Shown here: positions 1-6,050 of the stretch, in pieces
How the letters are laid out: each line of letters begins with the position of its first letter
Position numbering within the stretch: the first letter of the stretch is position 1
NCBI GenBank assembly: GCA_013202595.1
Contig: JABMPV010000272.1
Location: 1 to 10,685, forward strand
Direction of reading: 5' to 3'
DNA: 10,685 bases
Source of the DNA: a bacterium
Lineage (GTDB): Bacteria; Actinomycetota; Acidimicrobiia; Spongiisociales; UBA11373
The notes under the pieces: generated by a model
Database searches by the model: none
Seen by the model: only the letters and a program-made list of their open reading frames with translations
What the model was told of the DNA's origin: nothing
Position numbers and translations under genes: made by a program

Positions 1-52
1 GGATGACGCCCCTGCCTCGCCCTGAACATCGCCAACGTTCCTGGCCAGAGCA

Positions 53-1198
53 CTAGTCGAGCCGGTCGCCCTTGCCGGTGGAAAGGGCCCGTCCCTTCCA
101 CACCATCTCGCGCCCGGTCGTCGCCAGGACGACGGACCAGGCGAGGGTGGCCGTCCAGAACGCCAGGGTGAAGGGGTGCAGGGGGGTCGACCACAACGGG
201 TCTCGCCCGAAGACGGCAGTCAGTGCACGGTTCGCCATGAGCAGCAGTAACTGCCAGACGGCCAACGCCGGGATGTTGCCTTCGAGGACACCGAACACCA
301 CCCGCAGGAAAGGACTCAGCAGCAGCGGCGCCAGCACGAAGAGCACCACCGACGCCACCCACGGGTTGTGGTCGAGGGCGCCGTAGGCGTTCTTGGTGAA
401 GCCGGTCCACATGTCGCCGACCTCCCGGTACCAGCCGGTCTCGACGAGATCCGTGCCGTTGTAGAGACGGACGGGGCGCCCCGTCGCCTTGACGCTGCGG
501 CTGAGCCGCACGTCGTCGACGACATCCGTCGGATGGGCGGCGTGGCCTCCCGCGGCCGTGTAGGCGTCGCGGGTGACGAGGATGAATGGTCCGAAGGCAG
601 CCGCCAGCACCGGGTGTTTCGTCGAGTGGATCGCTGCGATCGGGAACAGGGCGAGAGTGGCGTGGGTCACCATCGGCAGCACGGTCTGGCCCGCCCGCGA
701 ACACTGCCCGGCTCGAGGCAGCAGCGACACCAGGCCGGCCCCCTCCTCGGCCAGTCCGCTGGCGGCCGCCGAGATCGTCTCGGGTTCGAGCACGGTATCG
801 GCGTCCACGAAACACAGCAGGCCGCCACTGGCCACCTCGGAGAGCTGATGGCAGGCCCAGTTCTTGCCGGTCCAGCCTTCCGGCAGCGGCTCGCCTGAGA
901 TCAGCCGCACTCGGGGATCGGCGACGGCCTGCACGATGCCAGCGGTGGCGTCGGCCGAGCAGTCGTCGAGAACAATGATCTCGAGGTTCGGGTAGTCCTG
1001 AGCGAGCAGACCGGCCAGGCAGCGACCGATCGTTTCCTCTTCGTTGCGGGCCGGCACCAACACGCTCACCAGAGGCGCCGACCGGTCCCACAACCTGGCC
1101 GGGGGCCGCCGCAAGACCCGCCAGTTCCAAAGGATCAAGGCGAGTTGGGCCAGCAGCAGCCACGGCACCACACGATCGAAGAGGAACTCCCAACTCAT
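53..1198 (-). CDS. Membrane-anchored family 2 glycosyltransferase (CrtQ/CruC-like)
   Basis: A 381-residue GT-A fold glycosyltransferase that probably moves a sugar from a nucleotide-sugar to a lipid or carotenoid-type acceptor at the cytoplasmic membrane. Visible: an N-terminal hydrophobic helix (about 10-27), the GT2 opening PLVSVLVPARNEEETIG (42-58), LDDCSADAT (77-85), the metal-binding DAD at 132-134, a second acidic pair in VVDDVRLSRSVK (226-237), and GWYREV...GFTKN (255-270). Three C-terminal hydrophobic segments follow (about 281-303, 309-326, 343-361), then a WKGRAL tail. GEPLPEGWTGKNWACHQL and the WKGR tail recall carotenoid glycosyltransferases of the CrtQ/CruC kind; the acceptor cannot be read from sequence. 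The start is the ATG at 1196-1198, preceded by GGGAG at 6 nt. An in-frame extension to 1342 is low-complexity and lacks hydrophobic or conserved character, so I reject it. Family assignment is firm, substrate is not. Confidence 0.92.
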   Translation of the reverse strand: MSWEFLFDRVVPWLLLAQLALILWNWRVLRRPPARLWDRSAPLVSVLVPARNEEETIGRCLAGLLAQDYPNLEIIVLDDCSADATAGIVQAVADPRVRLISGEPLPEGWTGKNWACHQLSEVASGGLLCFVDADTVLEPETISAAASGLAEEGAGLVSLLPRAGQCSRAGQTVLPMVTHATLALFPIAAIHSTKHPVLAAAFGPFILVTRDAYTAAGGHAAHPTDVVDDVRLSRSVKATGRPVRLYNGTDLVETGWYREVGDMWTGFTKNAYGALDHNPWVASVVLFVLAPLLLSPFLRVVFGVLEGNIPALAVWQLLLLMANRALTAVFGRDPLWSTPLHPFTLAFWTATLAWSVVLATTGREMVWKGRALSTGKGDRLD

Positions 1199-1485
1199 CT
1201 GCGGCTCCCGCCCCGAACCCGACCCCGACCGTCTATGTGACCCCAGTTGCACGGATCGGTCAGAACCGTCGGCACGATGGCAATGGGACCCGTCATTACT
1301 ACCTCGCCCTCCTGATGGCCCGGGTCGGCACCTTCCCCACATTAGAGAGTTGGCGGTACGGTCCCGATTTCACACCAGGCGCCGAACGCCCCGACCACAA
1401 AGCGGTACTGGCTGGACGTCACGTGAGGGGGTCGGTTGGGGCCCCTTCAGGAACCTTCCCGGCCTGACATTCAGACTGGAGGTGC

Positions 1486-1517
1486 CCGGGTAGGGCACAG
1501 ATTGCCGGGTAGGGCAC
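1486..1517. repeat. Tandem 13-mer repeat with 19-bp period
   Basis: CCGGGTAGGGCAC occurs at 1486-1498 and again at 1505-1517, one start every 19 bp. The first copy overlaps an inverted repeat, GTGCCC (1482-1487) and GGGCAC (1493-1498), separated by 5 bases. Close repeats of this form are typical of protein-binding sites or insertion-sequence ends. No adjacent transposase is visible, so the function is unknown. Confidence 0.6.
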
Positions 1518-1809
1518 TCTCGGATCCGGCACCCTGTGTCATCTGAATCGCGCATTGTGTGCGAAGCAGTGAGAGCCTCGTTGCGTGCTCGCCGTCAGCG
1601 TGGTCATGATGCCGAGGATCAGATCCGTGACCTCACCCGTGAGCGACGCATCGACTTCACCGGAGCGATGGAAGAGTTCGGCGGTCGGTTACTCCAGAAT
1701 TGACCCGCCTGCCACCCCTATCAGTCGATCGGTTCCCTGGGGGCGAACAGAGTATCAACACCCGCAGCGACCCTGACCTCCCCGACCGAGCCCGGTCGCG
1801 GCTGGCCTC

Positions 1810-1838
1810 CATATATCATTTTGCGACACTGGCCCAGG
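1810..1838 (+). repeat. 29-bp dispersed repeat, copy A
   Basis: Begins CATATATCAT, continues TTGCGACA and ends GGCCCAGG. It matches 8241-8269 at 27 of 29 positions in the same orientation; the two differences are at the 11th and 20th bases. Weaker similarity extends outward: CCCTGACCT lies 39 bp upstream here and 40 bp upstream in the other copy, and TCACT follows both copies after a short gap. The copies bracket both histidine kinases and the small-gene region. They could be ends of an old mobile element, recombination sites, or remnants of two related insertions. Confidence 0.75.
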
Positions 1839-1954
1839 ATGGCGTCACTTCAGGAGCTCCTCGGCACCCCTGTCAGGAGTTGACCGCCCCTGCGGTCCGG
1901 TTCGGGTTCACGATCGCGCAGCGACGGACCGCCGGTAAGCCGAGTCATCTGTGA

Positions 1955-3784
1955 TCATGAAATCCGGGTGTGGTGGCTTCTTCTTGGCAGGGGTTGGACT
2001 GTGGCCCTGGCGTGGATCCGCTCGGCGGGCAACGCCGAGCGAGTCGCCGGATCCGCGTATTCCGTGTGGTTGTGGTTCTCCGATGGCAGGGTGAGCTCGA
2101 AGATGGTCTCGGAGTTCTCTCGCCGGTAGCTGAGGTCGCCGCCCATGAGTCGGGCTAGTTGCCGTGAGATGAAGAGCCCCACGCCCAGGGACGCCGGCGT
2201 GCTCGTTTCGCCGCTGCACTTCTCGTAGGCCTCGAAGACCCGATATGCGTCGTCGGGGTAGATCCCACTGCCGTTGTCTGAGATCTGCAGACTGACAATC
2301 GGGTCGTGCTCGGCTGTGGTGATGCGGATTCGGGATCCCCCGTAGCGGAGTGCGTTGGTGATGAGATTGCGCACGATCTGGCGCACCCGGGCCGGATCAC
2401 CGATGCCTCTGGCTACCGGGCCGCTCAGCTCAACGTCGGGGATCGCCGCTGGATCCCACGCCTCCAGGACTTGGGCCACTTGGGCTCGTAGGTCGGTCTT
2501 CACCCGTGCCACCCTGAGTCGGCCGAGATCGGCCTTGGCCGACACCAGGAGGTCCTCGACGAGGCCGGCGAGCTCGGTGCTTTGGTCGACCAGGGTCTCG
2601 GTAATCTGCTGCCGCTCTTCGGGCGTCATTCCGTCGGCACCGCCATGGAGGAGGTGGGCGTACCCGAGAATCCCCGTCAACGGAGTTCGGAGCTCGTGTG
2701 AGATGGTGGCAATGAAGTCGTCCTTCGACTGCACGAGGTCCTCCAACTCCCGGCGGGCGTGGACGACGTCGGTGATGTCCCGCACCAGGACGAGGAGTTC
2801 GGGGCGGTTCCCCGCCGGTGCCACCCGCACCTCCGAATGCTTCTCGGAATCGCCGACCGCCACCTCGTACTCGAAGGTCTGGAGACAGCCGGTTTCCAGC
2901 GCCAGCGCGATCGCAGCTGACAGCTCCTTGGCGACGCCTGGTGAGAACACGTCGGCCGGTTTCTTGCCCAGGAACGCACCAGGCATGTCGAACGGAGAGG
3001 CAGACTCGGATGTGTTCCCGGACCCCGCGCTCGTGTCGGCAGTATGGCAATCGAGGAACGTCCCGTCTGCAGCGCAGAGTAGAACCACGTCGGGCATGGC
3101 ACCGAGCAGCCCACGGATCCGTTCCTCACTGAGCTTCAGCGCATTCTCACTCCGCAGTCGTCTCGCCTCCTCCTCCACGCGAGAGAGGCGCTCTCTCTCA
3201 CGAGCGAGGCGGCCGGCCAGAATTGGGGCGATCGCGTCAGCCATCGCCTGTGCCAGCGCTAGGTCGTTGTCGTCATAGTCCGAGTCCTTGTTCGCGATCT
3301 GGAACAGCCCGACGACCTCCCCGCGATGGATCACAGGAGCGGCGATGTTGCGGTCGATGGCGACATGCCCCTCGGGAGTCAGCAGTGAGCGCTCGTTCGA
3401 ATGGAGTATCTTCTTCTGGCGAATCGCGCGCGGCCAGATGCTCTCTCCCCACTCGTCACGAGGGAACACCTGTGCCTTCTCGGACACCTGGCACCGGTCC
3501 CAGACGTGCGGTGTCATGGTGGGCACGACCAAGGCTCCCGTCTCGTCGATGTACCCGAAGACGCCAAATCTGCTCTTGAAGGCCCTCAGGAGGATCCCGA
3601 GTATCTCCATGTACATTTCCTCGTCGGACACGGTGAGGAAGGGAACGTCCGCGATCTCGTCCCTGAAGGCCAACTCTTGGACGTGCCTGAGAAGCTGCGC
3701 CTCGGCCTCAACCTGCCTCGAGATGACAGTGGGGCGACGCCGCCGGACCTCCCTCTTATAGCCCAAGAATGGGATAGAAGCCAT
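1955..3784 (-). CDS. Cytosolic GAF-PAS sensor histidine kinase
   Basis: A 609-residue orthodox histidine kinase without membrane segments, so a cytosolic sensor. Domains in order: GAF (about 45-190, with FGVFGYIDETGALVVPTM and an IAAPVIHRGEVVGLFQIANK core), a charged coiled coil (about 192-220), PAS (about 218-345), HisKA dimerisation with H-box ISHELRTPL (His363 is the expected phosphorylation site), and HATPase_c with N-box NLITNA (473-478), G1 box DNGSGI (503-508), F box VFEAY and G2 box GVGL (534-537). All catalytic motifs are present, so the kinase looks active. The last 40 or so residues (569-609) form a His/Arg-rich tail beyond the usual end. The ATG at 3784 has no clear ribosome binding site; a stop lies 51 bases upstream in frame, so little extension is possible. 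No response regulator is nearby. From PAS onward it resembles the plus-strand kinase at 5625-8174 closely. Confidence 0.93.
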   Translation of the reverse strand: MASIPFLGYKREVRRRRPTVISRQVEAEAQLLRHVQELAFRDEIADVPFLTVSDEEMYMEILGILLRAFKSRFGVFGYIDETGALVVPTMTPHVWDRCQVSEKAQVFPRDEWGESIWPRAIRQKKILHSNERSLLTPEGHVAIDRNIAAPVIHRGEVVGLFQIANKDSDYDDNDLALAQAMADAIAPILAGRLARERERLSRVEEEARRLRSENALKLSEERIRGLLGAMPDVVLLCAADGTFLDCHTADTSAGSGNTSESASPFDMPGAFLGKKPADVFSPGVAKELSAAIALALETGCLQTFEYEVAVGDSEKHSEVRVAPAGNRPELLVLVRDITDVVHARRELEDLVQSKDDFIATISHELRTPLTGILGYAHLLHGGADGMTPEERQQITETLVDQSTELAGLVEDLLVSAKADLGRLRVARVKTDLRAQVAQVLEAWDPAAIPDVELSGPVARGIGDPARVRQIVRNLITNALRYGGSRIRITTAEHDPIVSLQISDNGSGIYPDDAYRVFEAYEKCSGETSTPASLGVGLFISRQLARLMGGDLSYRRENSETIFELTLPSENHNHTEYADPATRSALPAERIHARATVQPLPRRSHHTRIS

Positions 3785-3898
3785 CAGACTGCTTTCGATT
3801 GGTACTGGCCGTATCGGGACCTTGTCACCGTGGCTTTAGACCCTTCCGAAGAAGAGCGCCGATACCGGATCAAGTCGGAGCCGTCCCCGGGAACAGAG

Positions 3899-4030
3899 CG
3901 ACCAACAAGTTCCCATGCCCTCACCGGCTACCGCAACCGTATCTGTGGAGGCTCCCTCTCCGGTGTCAGCCGCAAGGACCGAGACACCCGCTACTACAAG
4001 TGCTCCTGGCACTTCAGCACTCATCCCCGG
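3899..4030 (+). pseudogene. Remnant of a serine recombinase zinc-ribbon domain
   Basis: One plus-strand frame reads RPTSSHALTG, then YRNRICGGSLSG (3929-3964), then VSRKDRDTRYYKCSWHF. This follows the zinc-ribbon region of large serine recombinases, which typically reads LLTGLL.CG.CGG.LSG...RYYRCS. The CGG.LSG core and the RYYKCS strand are kept, but the first cysteine of the expected CxxC is replaced (N-R-I-C instead of C-G-x-C). No catalytic resolvase domain or N-terminal part is present anywhere in the window. I read it as the decayed 3' part of an integrase or transposon recombinase. The limits are approximate. The call rests on motif resemblance alone and could be chance. Confidence 0.4.
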
Positions 4031-4130
4031 CGGACCAGCGTTGTTGACCACTATTACCTTCCAGATACGAGTCGGAGCGTGGCCTATACCCCCCCCTCGC
4101 CACCTCTTCTCGTTTGGTATGGTTGCATTG

Positions 4131-4137
4131 AAGGAGG
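4131..4137 (+). promoter_or_regulatory. Consensus ribosome binding site that fixes a TTG start
   Basis: AAGGAGG is a full match to the anti-16S consensus and ends 7 bases before the TTG at 4145-4147. The reading frame is open far upstream without any better-placed start, so this site decides the start of the 70-residue gene. Confidence 0.75.
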
Positions 4138-4144
4138 ATCGAAA

Positions 4145-4357
4145 TTGTCCGCTTTCTGCGTCAACAAGAATCCTCGACTAACCGGCGAACACGAGGTTCA
4201 CAATTTGGATGCCGGATGCTCGCATTATCCCGACCCACCTAACCGGCACCCGTTGGGATCACACCAAGATTGTCACGGTGCTGTGGCGGCGGCCAAGAAC
4301 ATCTATGCGAATGTCGACGGATGCGCCTATTGCGCCGCAGCTTGTCACACCAGATAG
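4145..4357 (+). CDS. Small Cys/His-rich protein, putative metal-binding
   Basis: Encodes 70 residues from a TTG start served by AAGGAGG at 7 nt spacing, ending at TAG 4355-4357. It has five Cys after the N-terminal one and many His: C5, H16, H19, C25, H27, H35, H40, C43, H44, C60, C63, C67 and H68. The C-terminus, DGCAYCAAACHTR, has a C-x2-C-x3-C-H arrangement, and C25 plus C43-H44 could complete a metal site. There is no signal peptide or membrane helix, so it is probably cytosolic. From memory it resembles short uncharacterised bacterial proteins ending in a CYYC...CHTS-like motif; I know no assigned function. It lies between a recombinase remnant and an unknown gene on the opposite strand, so it may be cargo of a former mobile element. 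Gene reality is well supported by the ribosome binding site and non-random composition; function is unknown. Confidence 0.72.
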   Translation: MSAFCVNKNPRLTGEHEVHNLDAGCSHYPDPPNRHPLGSHQDCHGAVAAAKNIYANVDGCAYCAAACHTR

Positions 4358-4448
4358 GTCCTTCGTCTGAACCCGAGCCATTACGAGCGCGCGATCAATG
4401 TGCGCGGCGGGTTGCTGCTACCTCCACCATTGCGGCGAGGGCTTGCCC

Positions 4449-4883
4449 TCACCCTTCGCCACCACCAGGTCTGAGCGTCCGTAGAGGACCTTCCACCCGG
4501 TTTCGCCTCGCCCGCCCTCGCTTCTCGGCTCGCGCGGCTACTTCCGCCTCCCGCCTGGCGAGTGGGCCGTAGAAGCCGCGGGTTGTGCGATACAGCTTCC
4601 CGCCGTTGATTTCGAGGTGCCGTTCGAACCGCTCCCCGGCTTCCTCGAAGGGGCGTTCGAGCGTCTCCTTGAAGGCGTACCCGATCGTCCGGTCCTTCTT
4701 GGCCTTGAGTTCCTGGACGTTCACAATCTCGTCACGATTGCACTCCTGCCAGACCCCCTGATCGATGTAGTCCCCGTAGGAGTAGAAGTCGACGTGGTAC
4801 CCGGTATCGCCAGCAGACTCCACAATCACGCAGGCCGCCTCGATCGAGTGAGCATCCCAACCCACGGCACCCTCGACCCCCAA
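4449..4883 (-). CDS. Hypothetical protein of about 144 residues
   Basis: I do not recognise this protein. It reads as real coding sequence: an acidic and aromatic middle (YHVDFYSYGDYIDQGVWQE, about 29-47), a mixed charged helical region (VQELKAKKDRTIGYAFKETL, then EEAGERFERHLEINGGKLYR), and a strongly basic tail (AARAEKRGRARRNR). There is no membrane segment or signal peptide. The basic C-terminus could bind nucleic acid, which is inference only. Two starts are plausible: TTG at 4883 (AGG 4 nt upstream) and GTG at 4865 (GAGG 5 nt upstream); an in-frame stop at 4899-4901 limits extension. It is convergent with the 70-residue Cys/His-rich gene, 91 bp away. The antisense frame at 4617-4949 is the hydrophobic mirror expected from this gene and is less protein-like. 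It could be the 3' part of a longer gene that lost its start. Confidence 0.55.
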   Translation of the reverse strand: MGVEGAVGWDAHSIEAACVIVESAGDTGYHVDFYSYGDYIDQGVWQECNRDEIVNVQELKAKKDRTIGYAFKETLERPFEEAGERFERHLEINGGKLYRTTRGFYGPLARREAEVAARAEKRGRARRNRVEGPLRTLRPGGGEG

Positions 4884-5144
4884 GAAACCTGTGGTCAGCT
4901 ATCCACCGAGGTCCCTCGGGGCTCCGGATCTCCACCTTCCGTGCTCTAGGGACATTCGTGGATGCTGGGGCATCCGGCGGTGGGCTTGCTTGACGAGTGA
5001 GGCAGCGACTGCCCAGGGGGCAGTCCACCGATCTGAGGCCGCCACAGGATCCCGAACCCTCAGGTTTGGAAGGGTACGCCGCCCTTCTCTCCAGATCCGC
5101 TCATCCACAACATTCGCGGATGGCTCATGTGGCGAAGCGCGACC
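4884..5144. other. Gene-free gap with several hairpins
   Basis: No gene is supported here. Short GC-rich inverted repeats occur at 4960-4975 (GGATGC/GCATCC, 4-base loop), 5007-5025 (separate entry) and about 5051-5068 (CCGAACC/GGTTTGG with one G-T pair). The cluster may be terminators for the minus-strand membrane protein upstream or a structured leader for the 144-residue gene. I recognise no known RNA family. Confidence 0.35.
5007..5025 (-). terminator. Possible terminator hairpin after the membrane protein gene
   Basis: GACTGCCC (5007-5014) pairs with GGGCAGTC (5018-5025) around a 3-base loop, an 8-bp stem about 120 bp past the stop of the minus-strand membrane protein. No T-tract follows on either strand, so it is not a classic intrinsic terminator. 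U-less hairpins are proposed terminators in high-GC actinomycetes. Confidence 0.3.
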
Positions 5145-5442
5145 TCAGTGGGGGGCAGAGACCTCCACGATCATCCATGCGAGTACGAGAAGTCCAAGAA
5201 CAATGGTGGCGAGCACGGCAACCGATCGCTCCCGGTGCGTGAGGATGCAGATGAGACCCGCTCCGCCTGCGGCAACGGCCGTCCCGGCCGCCAGCAGGAT
5301 CGACCAGGACAGCCATGGGTTGGAGAAGAACGTGTCTCCGCCCCTCTGCCCGCTGGCCACGAGTCCGATGAATACGGCAAAGAACACCAGAGCGATAGCG
5401 TCCCCCCCCGACCGCCAGCCGGCCCATCCGGGTATGCGGCAT
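5145..5442 (-). CDS. Small three-helix membrane protein, apparent frameshift
   Basis: The downstream part (GTG 5387 to TGA 5145) gives 80 residues with hydrophobic segments, but that GTG has no ribosome binding site and begins inside a helix. Upstream in another frame, ATG 5440-5442 is preceded by GGGAG at 5 nt and reads MPHTRMGRLAVGG into a run of eight G on the coding strand (C8 at 5402-5409). Removing one G joins the two frames into a 98-residue protein: a short basic N-terminus, then helices at about 14-30 (DAIALVFFAVFIGLVASG), 46-67 and 73-93. The short loop THRERS between helices 2 and 3 is probably cytoplasmic. The joined protein has no known family that I recognise. As given, the gene is disrupted; a sequencing error, a mutation, phase variation or slippage on the G-run would all explain it. 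It is divergent from the membrane kinase. Confidence 0.6.
5402..5409. repeat. Run of eight C at the frameshift point
   Basis: This homopolymer is the exact point where the two halves of the small membrane protein change frame. Seven bases would restore one open frame. Such tracts are slippage-prone in replication, transcription, translation and sequencing. Confidence 0.85.
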
Positions 5443-5624
5443 CACATCTCCCGACCAATATCGTGCTCTCAGCATATCGATGGGGCGGACCTGAATGTAC
5501 CAATATGTGGCGCGTAGCGTCCTATGATTCGTGATGCTCGGAACTCGGTGGAGCTCTTCACTGGCGGTAGATGATCAGCGGTGGATGGCAGGCATCTCCT
5601 TGTCGGTGGGACCCGAGGGAAATC
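5443..5624. promoter_or_regulatory. Divergent control region between membrane protein and kinase
   Basis: 182 bp separate two divergent starts. TATGAT at 5523-5528 is one base off the -10 consensus for the plus-strand kinase, but no good -35 lies 16-18 bp upstream. ACCAATAT occurs twice (5454-5461 and 5499-5506), 45 bp apart, possibly a regulator site. The region must hold both promoters; the individual elements are weakly supported. Confidence 0.3.
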
Positions 5625-5990
5625 ATGACCGTCACAGCACAGAGGGTATTGGAGGAACCACCTCCTGAGGGCATGCAGCGCGATGGTGTGCCGGAAGGGT
5701 GGGAGATCGTTGCTCCGGTGCTCGTTCGTCAGTTTCGGGTGGCGGCAGAGCTGCTTGGCTGGATCGCCTTCGGGGCGGGGGTGGCGGTTCTGGTGGTCGG
5801 CTGGTGGTTGGGAGTCGACATTGTTGCCCGGGTGGTCCCCGGCAGCGTGACCATGAAAGCCAACACTGCGGTAGGTATTGGCGCGGCAGGTCTCGGTGTC
5901 GTCGCCTACCGGCGCGGCTGGCGGCCCGGGGTGGTGGTGTTGATGGCCACTCTGGTAACCATCATCGGTTGGGTCACGACGGTCGAGTAA
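5625..5990 (+). pseudogene. N-terminal part of the membrane kinase, cut by in-frame TAA
   Basis: From ATG 5625 (GAGGGA 4 nt upstream) to TAA 5988-5990 this encodes 121 residues with three hydrophobic segments. It contains VVPGSVTMKANTAVGIGAAGLG and ends TLVTIIGWVTTVE before the stop. The same frame continues without another stop through LADIRWTGFDQLIAHEGLGA into the kinase at 6051. The motif MxxNT(A/S) occurs three times across the join: MKANTAV (5853), MGANTAI (6075) and MAINTSV (6261). That repeat pattern shows the two pieces were one sensor. Related membrane sensors, as I recall them, have a TLxEYLxGxDLGIDQLL-type segment here; VE-stop-LADIRWTGFDQLI fits it with the tyrosine codon turned into TAA. 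An earlier ATG at 5571 lacks a ribosome binding site. Read-through is possible, since C follows the stop, but a nonsense mutation is simpler. Confidence 0.7.
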
Positions 5991-6050
5991 CTGGCCGATA
6001 TCCGCTGGACCGGCTTTGATCAACTCATCGCCCATGAAGGTCTCGGGGCG

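Larger units (their letters stand above)
1199..1954. other. 756-bp gene-poor stretch with repeats
   Basis: No convincing gene lies between the glycosyltransferase start and the end of the GAF-PAS kinase. The stretch holds a two-copy 19-bp-period repeat (1486-1517), one copy of the 29-bp dispersed repeat (1810-1838), and a 6-bp GC hairpin (GACCGC/GCGGTC, 1882-1897) that could end transcription of the kinase. A short frame open from GTG 1569 to TGA 1701-1703 has a protein-like charged composition (DAEDQIRDLTRERR) but no ribosome binding site and no match I know. The mix suggests intergenic DNA with remnants of inserted sequence. Confidence 0.5.
3785..4144. other. Region between the kinase start and the Cys/His-rich gene
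   Basis: Contains the upstream region of the minus-strand kinase, a decayed recombinase fragment (separate entry), a run of eight C at 4089-4096, and the leader of the 70-residue gene. An inverted pair GTATCGG (3811-3817) and CCGATAC (3859-3865) lies 27-81 bp upstream of the kinase start and could be a regulator site. TTGACC at 4044-4049 resembles a -35 box, but no well-spaced -10 box follows, so I do not call a promoter. Confidence 0.4.

Noticed and set aside
53..1198. HpnB (hopanoid-associated glycosyltransferase) assignment
   Set aside because: The length is similar, but the PLPEGWTGKNWACHQL and WKGR features fit CrtQ/CruC-like enzymes as well or better, and no hopanoid genes are nearby. 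I left the symbol empty.
1199..1342. N-terminal extension of the glycosyltransferase by 48 residues
   Set aside because: The extension is Gly/Ser/Arg-rich with no family similarity. The ATG at 1198 has a good ribosome binding site and begins directly before the membrane helix.
1569..1703. GTG-started frame of 44 residues ending GGRLLQN
   Set aside because: Protein-like in composition but with no ribosome binding site, no recognised family and weak length. I mention it only as a possible gene remnant.
2355..3278. 307-residue plus-strand open frame
   Set aside because: Antisense to the catalytic half of the cytosolic kinase. Its Ser/Arg-rich composition is what the opposite strand of GC-rich coding DNA produces.
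3836..4051. 71-residue minus-strand frame directly upstream of the cytosolic kinase, in the same frame
   Set aside because: It ends at a stop and reads as Ala/Gly/Val-rich filler with no kinase-like or sensor-like content. The plus strand there carries the recombinase-like motifs instead.
4617..4949. 110-residue plus-strand open frame opposite the 144-residue gene
   Set aside because: Only one strand is likely coding. The minus-strand product has balanced charged and aromatic content, while this one looks like its mirror and lacks a ribosome binding site.
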